This document shows positions 18,394 to 27,726 of a stretch of DNA of 42,043 bases, in pieces. The DNA comes from Crocosphaera sp. (GTDB taxonomy: Bacteria > Cyanobacteriota > Cyanobacteriia > Cyanobacteriales > Microcystaceae). How positions within the stretch are numbered: the stretch's first letter is position 1; every line of letters starts with the position of its first letter. Position numbers and translations under genes: made by a program. The stretch covers positions 1 to 42,043 of the forward strand of contig JASJDD010000011.1 of the NCBI GenBank assembly GCA_030065735.1. The letters run 5' to 3'. A model generated the notes under the pieces. That model was not told the origin of the DNA and ran no database searches. It saw only the letters and a list, made by a program, of their open reading frames with translations.

Positions 18394-19260
18394 ATGTGGA
18401 CACAAATTTCTCAGCATATTAGTGAAACAACAGGAAAATCTTTTACAGTTGAAACTCAAAAATCTGTGAGTGGTGGCTGTATTAACCAAGGTTATTGTCT
18501 AATTGGATCTGATGTTAAATACTTTGTCAAGATTAACCATGCTTCTAAAGTAGAAATGTTTGCAGCCGAAGCATTAGGACTAAAAGAAATGGCACAAACC
18601 CAAACCATTCGAGTGCCTAAACCTATCTGTTGGGGAATGACAGAACGTTCCAGTTATATTGTTTTAGAATGGTTAGAATTTGGTCGATCTTCTAATCATT
18701 CTTGGGAAGAAATGGGCAGAAATTTAGCAAAAATGCACAACTATCAAGGAAAAAGTAAGTTCGGCTGGAGTCAAAATAATACTATTGGCTCCACGCAACA
18801 AGTGAATAATTGGGCAGAAAAATGGGCTAATTTTTTTGCTGATTATCGCATTGGTTTTCAATTAAAATTAGCAGCTAGAAAAGGTAGAAATTTTGGGAAT
18901 TATAATCAAATTGTTGAAAAAGTAAGACAAATTTTATCAAAAGTTAACCCTCAACCTTCTTTAGTTCACGGTGACTTATGGTCAGGAAATGTAGCAGTAA
19001 CAGAAGTAGGAGAACCGGTGATATTAGATCCAGCGACTTATTACGGCGATCGTGAGGTTGATATTGCCATGACGGAACTGTTTGGAGGGTTTCCGGCTGC
19101 TTTTTATCGGGGATATAATGAGATATTTCCTTTAGATCAAGGGTATAGAAAACGAAAAACTTTGTATAATCTTTATCACATTTTAAATCATTTTAATTTG
19201 TTTGGTGGCGGTTATGGTTCTCAGGCTAATTTTATGATTCAAGAAGTGTTGAAAAGTTAA
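18394..19260 (+). CDS. Fructosamine kinase family protein
   Basis: A 288-residue member of the fructosamine-3-kinase/ketosamine-3-kinase group, related to aminoglycoside phosphotransferases. It shows SVSGGCINQGY near the N-terminus (nucleotide loop), the hinge IVLEWLEFG, the catalytic HGDLWSGNVAV with Asp, and the metal-binding DPATYYGDREVDIAMTEL. Members phosphorylate sugar adducts on proteins so that they fall off, a deglycation repair step. It is full length. Downstream after 74 nt lies the Cup-type gene; functional linkage between them is not evident. Confidence 0.92.
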   Translation: MWTQISQHISETTGKSFTVETQKSVSGGCINQGYCLIGSDVKYFVKINHASKVEMFAAEALGLKEMAQTQTIRVPKPICWGMTERSSYIVLEWLEFGRSSNHSWEEMGRNLAKMHNYQGKSKFGWSQNNTIGSTQQVNNWAEKWANFFADYRIGFQLKLAARKGRNFGNYNQIVEKVRQILSKVNPQPSLVHGDLWSGNVAVTEVGEPVILDPATYYGDREVDIAMTELFGGFPAAFYRGYNEIFPLDQGYRKRKTLYNLYHILNHFNLFGGGYGSQANFMIQEVLKS

Positions 19261-19334
19261 TTTTTTATTTTTTTCTAAAATAATGAAATAATAGAGACAT
19301 TAGACAACAGTACAAAATAAACAATAAATAGAAC

Positions 19335-20465
19335 ATGGTTAACACAACAATAGAAGCCTCTCGTCACCCCCTAGCAGAATATATCTATCGCTTAGAAAAT
19401 GGCCAAGCATTACTCAAAGACTCACCCCAAAATGTCATAGAAGTTGTGGGTATTCTTAAAAGTTATGGAGTAATTTTAGATCAATATTCTCGTAACTTAA
19501 TTTATATTGCCGATCATCAATTTTTGCGTTTATTTCCCTTTTTTAAATACTTCAATGGAGAATTTTCTATTGATAAATTACTCCGTCATTGGAACCACAA
19601 TCGCACTAATTTTGAATATGCAGAATACTGCATGAAGTCAATGATGTGGCATGGCGGTGGTGGGTTAGATGCTTATTTAGATACTCCTGAATTTAGAAAC
19701 AATGTAGAGAAGGTTATTCAAGCAAAATTTAAGCATAACTTTTTCATGTTAACCCTGCATAAAATTTTTCCTGAATTTCTCCCCGAACACATGAGAATGA
19801 TGTCCTATTATAGTGGTTTAGGTCAATTTTGGCGTGTGATGGCCGATATATTTTTAGAGCTTTCTGATCGCTATGATAACGGAGAAATTAAATCCATTTC
19901 TGATGTTGTTCAACACATATTAGATGGTTTAGTTAAAGATGCTTCTCGTCCCATTATTTATCAAGTAAAAATTAAAGGAGAAGTTTATGAAGTGCTAGCT
20001 AAAGCAGCAGGATTAACCTTTTTAATGGATACAGCCGTGCCTTATGTAGAAGCGATCTTTTTTAGAGGAACCCCCTTTCAAGGGACTATTTCTTATAATG
20101 CTCAATCTTACCAAATCCCCTCAGAACAAGCTATTTTTACCTATGGTGCATTATACGCAGATCCTTTACCTGTTGGGGGTGCAGGGATTCCTCCCACCTT
20201 ATTAATGCAGGATATGAGACATCATTTACCTGACTATTTACACGAAATTTACCGCCAAAGTTTTCGTCAGGAAGATGACCTCTTAGTACAAATTTGTCAA
20301 ACTTTTCAAAAGTCCATGTTTTGTGTTACTACTGCTGCTATTAAAGGGTTAGCTCCTCATCCTTTAGACACAACAAATATTGAAGAACAAAAAGAAAATC
20401 GTGCTTATTTAGAAGGGTGGATGGATCGATTTAAGACCTCACAAATCTTAGCAGCTAATAATTAA
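19335..20465 (+). CDS. cupB: CO2 hydration protein of the Cup/Chp family (probably CupB/ChpX)
   Basis: A 376-residue protein of the cyanobacteria-specific Cup family, which attaches to specialised NDH-1 complexes and converts CO2 to bicarbonate on the cytosolic side of the thylakoid. Recognised by the start HPLAEYIYRLENGQ, the HWNHNRTNFEYAEYCM region with MMWHGGGG, and the C-terminal GLAPHPLDTT. It is rich in His and Cys that may bind metal. No ndhF or ndhD gene accompanies it, which argues for the CupB (constitutive, NDH-1MS') rather than the CupA (inducible, operon with ndhF3-ndhD3) form; this choice is inferred from context. The next gene encodes a carbonic anhydrase, giving two carbon-uptake genes in a row. 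Confidence 0.85.
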   Translation: MVNTTIEASRHPLAEYIYRLENGQALLKDSPQNVIEVVGILKSYGVILDQYSRNLIYIADHQFLRLFPFFKYFNGEFSIDKLLRHWNHNRTNFEYAEYCMKSMMWHGGGGLDAYLDTPEFRNNVEKVIQAKFKHNFFMLTLHKIFPEFLPEHMRMMSYYSGLGQFWRVMADIFLELSDRYDNGEIKSISDVVQHILDGLVKDASRPIIYQVKIKGEVYEVLAKAAGLTFLMDTAVPYVEAIFFRGTPFQGTISYNAQSYQIPSEQAIFTYGALYADPLPVGGAGIPPTLLMQDMRHHLPDYLHEIYRQSFRQEDDLLVQICQTFQKSMFCVTTAAIKGLAPHPLDTTNIEEQKENRAYLEGWMDRFKTSQILAANN

Positions 20466-20469
20466 AAAT

Positions 20470-20494
20470 GTAAGGTGAGCAATGCTCACCCTAC
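20470..20494. repeat. Palindromic intergenic repeat (GGTGAGCA/TGCTCACC)
   Basis: A perfect eight-base inverted repeat around a single A sits five nt after the stop of the Cup-type gene. A closely similar palindrome (GTAAGGTGGGCATTGCC...) occurs at 38309-38333. It belongs to a common cyanobacterial intergenic palindrome type and could also help end the transcript. Confidence 0.75.
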
Positions 20495-20637
20495 AGATAA
20501 ATTTTATGAACTTGGTAATAAAAACTTATGGATTAGTTACAGAAATCAAATAAAAAACGGTATACAAGATAACCAATTTAAGAGATAATTAACCAGAGAT
20601 AAAAGTTTAAACTAAGTAAAAATAGCTATTTTTCCCC

Positions 20638-21447
20638 ATGAAAAAATTAATTGAAGGACTACAAAAATTCCAAAGTGGTTATTTTAGGTCTCATCGTGAA
20701 TTATTTGAAGAATTATCTCATGGACAACATCCTCGAATTCTTTTTATCACTTGTTCGGACTCTCGTGTTGATCCTAATTTAATCACACAAGCAGAAGTGG
20801 GGGACATTTTTGTTATTCGTAATGCAGGGAATATTATTCCTCCTTTTGGTGCAGCGAATGGTGGGGAAGGTGCAGCCATAGAATATGCGATTTCTGCATT
20901 AGATATTCAGCAAGTCATTGTCTGTGGACATTCTCATTGTGGTGCCATGAAAGGGCTATTAAAATTGAATAGTTTACAAGAAAAAATGCCCTTGGTTTAT
21001 GATTGGTTAAAACACGCAGAAGCGACTCGCAGACTGGTTAAGGATAATTATAGTCATTTAGAAGGGGAAGAACTATTAGAGGTTACCGTTGCAGAAAATG
21101 TGTTAACCCAACTGGAAAATTTACAGACTTATCCGATTATTCATTCTCGTCTACATCAAAGAAATTTAACTCTACATGGTTGGATTTATCGCATTGAAAC
21201 AGGAGAAGTTTTAGAATATGATCGAGAGTCCCATGATTTCATAGCCCCTCAAAGTTCCATTATACCCACCGAACCGGAATATAGTTTCCATCCTAATTTT
21301 CATGTTCCAGGATCTACACCCTTTAAACGTCCTGCAACCACCACAGCAAGTAGTAATGGCAAAAATGGCAGTAACGAGTCTTCTTTACCAGGATATGAAC
21401 AGTTTACCCCAGAACAAGCACAACGGATTTATCGAGGTTCTCATTAA
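20638..21447 (+). CDS. ccaA: Beta-carboxysomal beta-carbonic anhydrase
   Basis: A 269-residue beta-carbonic anhydrase closely resembling CcaA (IcfA) of Synechocystis. It supplies CO2 to Rubisco inside the carboxysome. Zinc ligands are Cys39 and Asp41 in ITCSDSRVDPN and His/Cys in CGHSHCGAMKG; the arginine of the Asp-Arg pair is present. Beyond the catalytic domain (about 1-205) runs a low-complexity linker rich in Ser, Asn and Gly, followed by a C-terminal peptide PEQAQRIYRG. A C-terminal tail of this type is needed in Synechocystis CcaA for binding CcmM, so this enzyme is probably carboxysomal. The start MKKLIEGLQKF matches the family. It follows the Cup-type gene by 172 nt. Confidence 0.95.
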   Translation: MKKLIEGLQKFQSGYFRSHRELFEELSHGQHPRILFITCSDSRVDPNLITQAEVGDIFVIRNAGNIIPPFGAANGGEGAAIEYAISALDIQQVIVCGHSHCGAMKGLLKLNSLQEKMPLVYDWLKHAEATRRLVKDNYSHLEGEELLEVTVAENVLTQLENLQTYPIIHSRLHQRNLTLHGWIYRIETGEVLEYDRESHDFIAPQSSIIPTEPEYSFHPNFHVPGSTPFKRPATTTASSNGKNGSNESSLPGYEQFTPEQAQRIYRGSH

Positions 21448-21452
21448 CAGCT

Positions 21453-21478
21453 TAGGGGTTAACGGTTGTTGACCCCTA
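21453..21478. repeat. Palindromic repeat after ccaA, possible terminator
   Basis: TAGGGGTTAAC pairs almost perfectly with GTTGACCCCTA around a four-base loop, three to six nt after ccaA. A palindrome of this type is common between cyanobacterial genes. A T-rich stretch (21492-21504) follows at some distance, so a transcription-ending role for ccaA is possible. Confidence 0.65.
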
Positions 21479-21525
21479 CAATGGGTGATCTGTTCTATTT
21501 TTTCTTAGCTTTAGCTAATTTACGT

Positions 21526-21726
21526 TTATTGGAAAGATATATTTATGTACTTTGCGTCACTTTTGTCATTTTCAATATTATCTGCGAGAACTCGTAATGC
21601 TAATGCTTGAACTTTTGTTATAGCTTCTTCAACAGTTTGACCATCAACAAGAACACCCGGTAAATCGATTACTTCAGCAATCCATCTTCCGTCTTCTTCT
21701 TGTTCAACTTCAATGGTTAAATTCAT
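21526..21726 (-). CDS. HicB-like antitoxin-type protein without HicA partner
   Basis: A 66-residue protein of the HicB fold: LTIEVEQEEDGRWIAEVIDLPGV is the typical partially degraded RNase-H-like strand pattern, with GQTVEEAITKVQALALRVL as the helix. There is no DNA-binding extension. ATG 21726 is preferred; a GTG lies one codon earlier. No HicA mRNA interferase is next to it, as is common for these solitary cyanobacterial genes, so toxin control is uncertain. Just past its stop, another frame encodes a short basic stretch (KRKLAKAKKK), which could be a shifted C-terminal tail. About 150 nt from the pentapeptide gene. Confidence 0.8.
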   Translation of the reverse strand: MNLTIEVEQEEDGRWIAEVIDLPGVLVDGQTVEEAITKVQALALRVLADNIENDKSDAKYINISFQ

Positions 21727-21890
21727 CACGCTACATTCAATAAATTTCTAACTATTATACTCTAACAAAAACTATAGTTCACATAGAACAGAATTATCAA
21801 ATGACGAACAAGGGGCGAATCAGTAGGAGAGGATGATGTGTCCCACTGTCGCCCCAACTTTTGTTAATTTCATGACGCTGTTTCGTTTAA

Positions 21891-22328
21891 CTATGGTTTT
21901 ACGCCACCGACACCGATACCGGTGTTAAAAATTTGTGCGTTGGTGATGTCGAGATTTTCCATAGACGCACCGGTGACATCGGCATCATAAATGATGGCGT
22001 AGGCTAGATTAACATTATCTAAATTGCTATCATTGAGACTGGCGTTGGTTAACATGGCTCCTGCCAGGTTTGCTCCTTCTAAATTAGCTCCTGTAAGATC
22101 AGCCCCTTCTAGGTTAGCTTCGATAAGAGTCGCTCCTTGTAGGTTAGCGTCTCTAAGATCAGAGCCAATTAAATGAGCATATCTTAAGTCTTCGTTACTG
22201 AGATCGCAACCTTGACACAATCCTGTTTCTAGTAATTGTTGAACATGGGCGGGGTTTCCTGCCATGACAGGACTGGCTAAGATAAGGGGGGTAGCTAGTA
22301 AGATGGCGTTTAATATCGTCCTTTTCAT
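21891..22328 (-). CDS. Exported pentapeptide-repeat protein
   Basis: A 145-residue protein with a signal peptide (MKRTILNAILLATPL..., cleavage after SPVMA) and roughly 18 pentapeptide repeats of the A(D/N)Lxx type from about residue 45 to the end (DLRDANLQGA, NLEGADLTGA, NLEGANLAGA). Such repeats fold as a right-handed quadrilateral beta helix. A CQGC pair stands before the repeats, similar to many exported cyanobacterial members. I chose ATG 22328 because a strong GAGGAGG ribosome site lies just ahead; the open frame reaches back to 22397. Function unknown; location periplasm or thylakoid lumen. It is divergent from the antiporter gene. Confidence 0.88.
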   Translation of the reverse strand: MKRTILNAILLATPLILASPVMAGNPAHVQQLLETGLCQGCDLSNEDLRYAHLIGSDLRDANLQGATLIEANLEGADLTGANLEGANLAGAMLTNASLNDSNLDNVNLAYAIIYDADVTGASMENLDITNAQIFNTGIGVGGVKP

Positions 22329-22476
22329 ATTTGATCCTCCTCGTATCTCTTTCTTAATTCCAATGTAATTAATCTTCATAACAATCCCTTCACCCAATTG
22401 GGTTATTTTTTTGTTCCCGATTTCTTACAATTTAATTCTACAATTGGATTCAATCGGGTTATCAAAAGAAATTATT

Positions 22477-24126
22477 ATGTTTAGTTTTGGTAGTGTTTTT
22501 TCAGAAATTGCTTGTATTTTAGCGATCGCAACGGCAGTGGGAGCATTAGCGTTGTGGTTGCGTCAACCCTTGATTATGGCATTTATTATTGTGGGTATTC
22601 TCATTGGCCCTGCAGGGTTACGGTTAGTTTCGGCCAATGAAGAGGTGGAATTATTGGCTGAATTGGGGATTGCTTTATTATTGTTTGTGGTGGGATTAAA
22701 GCTTGATCCCCATGAAATTCAATCCGTTGGTCCGGTAGCAATTCTTGCTGGCATGGGTCAAATTTTGATGACGGGAATTTTAGGTTATTTTCTGGCTAGT
22801 TTTTTGGGGTTTAATCTCGTTTCTGCCTTTTATATCGGCCTATCTTTAACCTTTTCTAGTACCATTATTGTCGTTAAATTATTATCAGACCGACAGGAAA
22901 TTGATGCGTTACATGGTCGCATTGCTTTAGGGGTTCTCATCGTTCAAGATTTAGTGGTGGTAGTGGCGATGATTTTGTTAACAGCTTTTAGTGAGAATTC
23001 TCAACAATCTTTATGGCAAGAAATCATCTCAGTCATATTAAAAGGTGGAATGTTTTTATTATTTATTGCTATTTTAACTCGTTATGTTTTACCACAATTG
23101 CTTCATATTTTGGCTTCTTCAACGGAATTATTATTAATTTTTGCTATTTCTTGGGCGATCGCTTTAGCCGCATTGGGAGACGGTTTAGGGTTTAGTAAAG
23201 AGGTAGGTGCATTTGTGGCTGGGGTGTCTTTAGCTTCTACCAATTATCGGGCTACTATTGGGGCGAGATTAGTCAGTTTACGAGATTTTTTACTGCTCTT
23301 TTTCTTCATCGATTTAGGGATTCATATTAATGTGAGTTATTTAGGGGAAGAAATTCTTTCAGCCATTGTTTTATCCCTGTTTGTTTTACTGGGCAAACCC
23401 CTCATGATTATGGTGTTAATGAGTAGCCGAGGTTACCAAAAATATACCAGCACCATTACCAGTTTATCTTTGAGTCAAATTAGTGAATTTTCTTTAATTA
23501 TTGCGGCATTAGGACTTGATTTAGGCCATATTAATGAGAATGTTTTAGGATTAATTACCCTAGTGGGATTAATTACCATGGGAGTCTCCACTTATATGAT
23601 TATGGACTCTCATATTATTTATGAAAAATTATTACCCATTGTTTCCCAGTTTGATAGATTAATTCCTCATCATCATCAAAAATTAGGAGATTTAGATGCC
23701 GTCAATGTCTCTAATGTTGATATTATTTTATTTGGTTTGGGACGGTATGGGGGTAGTTTAATTAGAGCATTACAAGGTTCGGGTTTACAGGTTTTAGGGG
23801 TGGATTTTAACCCAGAATTAGTGAGAGAATGGCGTAATAAAGGGTTATTAGCTTTTTATGGGGATGCAGAAGATCCTGAATTTGCAGCAACTCTTCCTTT
23901 AAATAAGGCTAAATGGGTGATCAGTACTTTACCTGGACAACGAATCGGACTAACTTTATTAAATACCTTAGAATATCAAAAATTTCAAGGCAAAATTGCT
24001 TTAACCAGTCATACAGAACGAGAAATGGAAATTCTCAAAAATGCTGGTTCTGATCTCGTTTTATTACCCTTTAGAGATGCAGCCTATGAAGCTGCTAGAA
24101 TGTTAGTCGCTGACCTCAATCAATAA
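22477..24126 (+). CDS. Kef-type cation:proton antiporter (CPA2) with TrkA-N domain
   Basis: A 549-residue membrane protein. Residues about 5-385 form 12-13 membrane helices of the CPA2 sodium/potassium-proton exchanger fold, including FSSTIIVVKLL and GVLIVQDLVVVV, where the Asp of VQD is the typical ion-site residue. Residues about 405-545 are a cytosolic Rossmann-type TrkA-N/RCK domain (VDIILFGLGRYGGSLIRAL, then VDFNPELV), which in the family senses nucleotides and gates transport. It resembles KefB/KefC and the cyanobacterial NhaS-type exchangers; the ion is unknown. ATG 22477 gives the standard hydrophobic start; an upstream in-frame ATG (22411) is unlikely. Confidence 0.92.
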   Translation: MFSFGSVFSEIACILAIATAVGALALWLRQPLIMAFIIVGILIGPAGLRLVSANEEVELLAELGIALLLFVVGLKLDPHEIQSVGPVAILAGMGQILMTGILGYFLASFLGFNLVSAFYIGLSLTFSSTIIVVKLLSDRQEIDALHGRIALGVLIVQDLVVVVAMILLTAFSENSQQSLWQEIISVILKGGMFLLFIAILTRYVLPQLLHILASSTELLLIFAISWAIALAALGDGLGFSKEVGAFVAGVSLASTNYRATIGARLVSLRDFLLLFFFIDLGIHINVSYLGEEILSAIVLSLFVLLGKPLMIMVLMSSRGYQKYTSTITSLSLSQISEFSLIIAALGLDLGHINENVLGLITLVGLITMGVSTYMIMDSHIIYEKLLPIVSQFDRLIPHHHQKLGDLDAVNVSNVDIILFGLGRYGGSLIRALQGSGLQVLGVDFNPELVREWRNKGLLAFYGDAEDPEFAATLPLNKAKWVISTLPGQRIGLTLLNTLEYQKFQGKIALTSHTEREMEILKNAGSDLVLLPFRDAAYEAARMLVADLNQ

Positions 24127-24230
24127 AGGACAATTTACAACTTTGAGATGCTCTCAATGATAGAATTATTAGGAACTTTATAACAATTAATCAGTCTAGA
24201 GAAATACATCTATAGATAAATGATTATAAA

Positions 24231-25061
24231 ATGAAAAATAAAGCTTCAATTTCTGTCTTAATAACTCTTATTTTATTGTGTTTCTTTCCTCGTTTTGTTT
24301 TAGCAGAAACTGTCTTAGAAAAAATTAAACGTACAGGAGAGTTAAACGCAGGAGTTAGAAAAGATGCGATTCCTTTTGGTTACGTTAATAATAAAGGAAA
24401 ATGGACTGGATACTCTGTCGATCTCATCCATTTAATTCATAAAAGATTAGAAAAAGAACTCAATCAACCCATAAAATTAAACCTCAGAGAAGCAACGATC
24501 GATAGTCGGTTTCGTATTGTACAACGGGGAGATGTTGATATTATGTGCGGGGCCACAACTATCACCCAAACTCGCTTAAAAAGAGTTGATTTTTCTGTTC
24601 CCTTTTTTATGACGGGAGCGCAATTTTTAGTTAAACTAGAAGATGCTCCTAACTTTGATTATAATGGCAACTTAACTGATATTCCTATTGCCTTTTTACC
24701 AGGAACCACCACTCAAGAAATCATTCCACAAATTTATCCATTAGCCAATTGGAAAGATATCAAAAGTCGACAAGAAGGTGTCCAAAAACTCAAACAAGAT
24801 GAAGTAAAAGCTGTTGTCAGTGATGGTATTTTACTATTAGGAGAGATTGTCCAACAAGGTAATAATCTAGGAGACTTCGTTTTATTACCCTCTCAACCCA
24901 TTACTAGAGAATTATACGGCTGCATTTTACCCCAGAACAATACCCAATTTAAACAATTAGTCAATTTAACAATTCTTGGCCCAGAAAACCGTATCTTACA
25001 AAAAGAATGGTTTAGTATTAATACAGGAGAATTTCCTTATATTATCGAGCAAACTGACTAA
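24231..25061 (+). CDS. Amino-acid-type periplasmic substrate-binding protein (family 3)
   Basis: A 276-residue exported protein with a signal peptide (residues 1-25, ending VLA). The mature part begins ETVLEKIKRTGELNAGVRKDAIPFGYVN and shows the two-lobe family-3 binding-protein pattern: GYSVDLIHLIHKRL, GDVDIMCGATTITQTRLKRVDFSVPFF and a second-lobe hinge PGTTTQEI. It probably binds a polar amino acid or related ligand. No permease or ATPase gene is nearby, so it is an orphan, feeding a distant transporter or acting as a sensor. It lies 104 nt after the antiporter gene. Confidence 0.9.
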   Translation: MKNKASISVLITLILLCFFPRFVLAETVLEKIKRTGELNAGVRKDAIPFGYVNNKGKWTGYSVDLIHLIHKRLEKELNQPIKLNLREATIDSRFRIVQRGDVDIMCGATTITQTRLKRVDFSVPFFMTGAQFLVKLEDAPNFDYNGNLTDIPIAFLPGTTTQEIIPQIYPLANWKDIKSRQEGVQKLKQDEVKAVVSDGILLLGEIVQQGNNLGDFVLLPSQPITRELYGCILPQNNTQFKQLVNLTILGPENRILQKEWFSINTGEFPYIIEQTD

Positions 25062-25070
25062 TTTATAAAA

Positions 25071-25105
25071 ATTTAGAATTTAGAATTTAGAATTTAGAAT
25101 TTAGA
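25071..25105. repeat. Heptamer tandem repeat (ATTTAGA x5)
   Basis: Exactly five copies of ATTTAGA directly after the binding-protein gene. A short reverse-complement-like counterpart (ATTCTACATTCTAAATTC) follows near 25131-25148, so the two could pair. Confidence 0.9.
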
Positions 25106-25184
25106 ACTAATTAAACATTCTTAATTCCGCATTCTACATTCTAAATTCTGTTGGTGAACTGTTCCTACTGAGTTCCCTCAAAAC

Positions 25185-27434
25185 TTAAGGAACTTGCAAC
25201 TCCACTAATTGATTTTCAGGTAAAAAGCTGCGGAACTTACCGTGATCAGCGAATACAGCCACTAAATGCAGCCAAGCATCCGGTTCACGGTGTAGATCAC
25301 CCCAAGGGACAGCAATTTCTAAACATTGATTAAACGCTACCTCAATGCGATGATTTTTCGGATGCCAATCATTACTATGCCAAGCTTGCTGTAACCAGAC
25401 CGACTGAGAAACTAAATTAATACCCACATGATGATGGAAGGTATAATTAAGCGGGGCTTCATCAGGAACATCCGCTAAAGGCACTGTACTGGTAAACACA
25501 TCGGTATCGGCATAGTACCAGAGTAAATGTAACTCATTGGGTAAATCTCGACCCGGTTGCGCCCCCATTTTCACATCAAAGCGCAGATAAAAATTGAGAT
25601 GATCCGTACCATAATAAATACGTTGGACGGTACTCGCTTTGTGCATGGTCCCGGTCGATCCCCCAATTTCGATGCGTCCGGCTTTTTCCCAGTCTTGTTC
25701 ATCAACATATCCATCGATCACCGGTTGAATAAAGCCTTCAGGGGCGCGATCGCCTTTCTTGGTATGATCGTCTAAGGGTTCGTATAAATTCTCAGGAATG
25801 GGTTCACCTAACGCTGAATAAACCCCCCGTAAATGTTCACGGTAGAGTTCATCGAACAAGGCCCCATGACTCGAAGAATGGCCTTCTCCAAACCACCAAC
25901 ACCAGTCAGATCCTTCAGCAGCATATAACGCTTCCCAAGCTTCGGGGTTGCTTTGTTCGGTAGCTTCAGGGTGTTTAGCCATTGTATCACGGGCTTCGGT
26001 TAATAAGTCCCAAGCCTTATTTTTCACTGGATCGCCGATCCAAGTGCTAAAACTACCATCAACCCAAGAACCACTGTGTAACTTGTGGGCCGGAATTTCT
26101 GCTTTCGGGGGAAACTTCTCAATAAATTCGGAAACGGTGACTAATTCAATGTCATCAACTTCACTTAACTGAGAATATAATGCTCTGAGGAAGTGTAACC
26201 CATCATCATGATAATATTCCCAACAATTTTCCCCATCTAAGGCAATGGTAACTAACCAGGGATCTTCGAGGGTGGTCACTTTGCTTTTTTGACGTTCCAC
26301 TAACGAACGGGAAATGGCTTGTAGATGTCCGAGAAAATCAGAGGCCGCGTGACGGGGTTCCATCCCACTGTAACTAAAGCCAATTAAATCTGATAAACGG
26401 TGATCGCGGAAGACAATGGCTAAATCTCCGTATTCCGTTTCTAAACGGTAGGGAAGATACATCCGATGGGGATCACAAACGTTTCCGGTTTCATCCCGAT
26501 AGAAATAATGTTCCACACTCCACCCTAACACCGATTCATCGGAACATAACCAGCTAAATTTTTCTTGAGCCACATAGGGTAAAATAGCAGGGCTAACGGA
26601 CTGTTCAGAGGGCCAGAGTCCTTTCGGTTCCTGACCAAAGCGATCGATATACATCTGTTTGGCCTTACGCAGATGACAGGGAATGTCTTGAGGATATTGG
26701 AAGCGTTTTTCTGGTAAGGTCATTTCAGGAATGGCTACCTGTCCTGAGTCTGTATCTGCGAGTAAGGGTAAAATGGGATGAGTATAGGGCGTTGTCATTA
26801 ATTCTAACTGCCCAGAATCCTGCATTTTTTTGTGTTGGGGGATAATTTGACCGATAATTTCCCGATGTTTAGCAATAATTTTCTTGCGATCTTCTAAAGA
26901 AAAGCCCTTCCCTTTTTCAAACCAAGCAGCAATTTCGGGATCTTTTTCTCGGAAAATCGGATCGATCCAAGCTAAGTTATGCCAAGCCAATAGATCGCTA
27001 TAATCATGTACTGTCCAATTTTCCATACACCATTCTCGGCCTTGATCGTGCTTTTGCATATTCAATTGAGAATAGCGATAATAGGGATCGATTAAGGTGC
27101 GATGATGAGCATCGAAAAAGTGGTCAAAAATAAATTCTTTGTCTTCATCCGTTAGATCGATAGCAGAGGTTAAAGTTAAAGCCATGTAGCGATCGAGGGC
27201 GGTTCCTCGGCTATAGTCTTCTAACTGTAGCATCAAAGAAGGAACCAGGTTAACGGTTTGATGTAGCTTGGGAAACTCTTCTAAAACAAGAATGAGGTCT
27301 AAATAATCTTTGACACCGTGTAAACGGGCCCAAGGCATCCGATACTGTCCATTGGGGTCATCAATCGCTTCACGGGATTTATACAAGGGTTGGTGTTGAT
27401 GCCAAATAAATGCAACGTATAGAGGATGAGCCAT
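25185..27434 (-). CDS. Glycoside hydrolase family 57 protein
   Basis: A 749-residue GH57 enzyme. It shows the first signature HQHQP near residue 13, a GLWPSEQSVS segment holding the likely catalytic nucleophile Glu, and ALDGENCWEYY with the likely acid/base Asp. The family acts on alpha-glucans (alpha-amylase, amylopullulanase, glucanotransferase, branching). Residues from about 560 form a separate C-terminal beta domain (FYLRFDVKMG, IEVAFNQCLEIAVPWGDL), like the DOMON-type modules seen in longer GH57 proteins. There is no signal peptide, so it likely works on glycogen in the cytosol. The precise reaction is not readable from sequence. Confidence 0.93.
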   Translation of the reverse strand: MAHPLYVAFIWHQHQPLYKSREAIDDPNGQYRMPWARLHGVKDYLDLILVLEEFPKLHQTVNLVPSLMLQLEDYSRGTALDRYMALTLTSAIDLTDEDKEFIFDHFFDAHHRTLIDPYYRYSQLNMQKHDQGREWCMENWTVHDYSDLLAWHNLAWIDPIFREKDPEIAAWFEKGKGFSLEDRKKIIAKHREIIGQIIPQHKKMQDSGQLELMTTPYTHPILPLLADTDSGQVAIPEMTLPEKRFQYPQDIPCHLRKAKQMYIDRFGQEPKGLWPSEQSVSPAILPYVAQEKFSWLCSDESVLGWSVEHYFYRDETGNVCDPHRMYLPYRLETEYGDLAIVFRDHRLSDLIGFSYSGMEPRHAASDFLGHLQAISRSLVERQKSKVTTLEDPWLVTIALDGENCWEYYHDDGLHFLRALYSQLSEVDDIELVTVSEFIEKFPPKAEIPAHKLHSGSWVDGSFSTWIGDPVKNKAWDLLTEARDTMAKHPEATEQSNPEAWEALYAAEGSDWCWWFGEGHSSSHGALFDELYREHLRGVYSALGEPIPENLYEPLDDHTKKGDRAPEGFIQPVIDGYVDEQDWEKAGRIEIGGSTGTMHKASTVQRIYYGTDHLNFYLRFDVKMGAQPGRDLPNELHLLWYYADTDVFTSTVPLADVPDEAPLNYTFHHHVGINLVSQSVWLQQAWHSNDWHPKNHRIEVAFNQCLEIAVPWGDLHREPDAWLHLVAVFADHGKFRSFLPENQLVELQVP

Positions 27435-27726
27435 TATAAGTTTTAATCTCTTTGATTGTGATGAGTGATAGCAAACGTGAGTGATTAGTGAAGGTTTATT
27501 TACCTAAAATGTGAGAACCAACCTTGTTTAAACACCCAGGCTTCAACTGCTATACCTTATAGATTACCCTGAAACCTCCCCTTATTTATGGGAGAATACG
27601 GTCACAATTTCAAGTAGCATAGTAGGTTGCAAATGTCAATAACAAAAATCACATAACCTTTGTAATTTTTTTTCTTGAGTCTACCAGCGATCGCCTCAAT
27701 AATTAATTAAAGTTAAGTGAATTGAA
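27435..27726. other. Intergenic region upstream of two divergent genes
   Basis: About 290 nt between the divergent GH57 gene and the unknown plus-strand gene, so it must hold both promoters. One HIP1 octamer is present near 27689. I see no ORF, RNA or strong hairpin. Confidence 0.5.

Noticed and set aside
25808-25990. Short minus-strand frame within the GH57 gene
   Set aside because: It overlaps the middle of a continuous, well-supported GH57 reading frame on the same strand.
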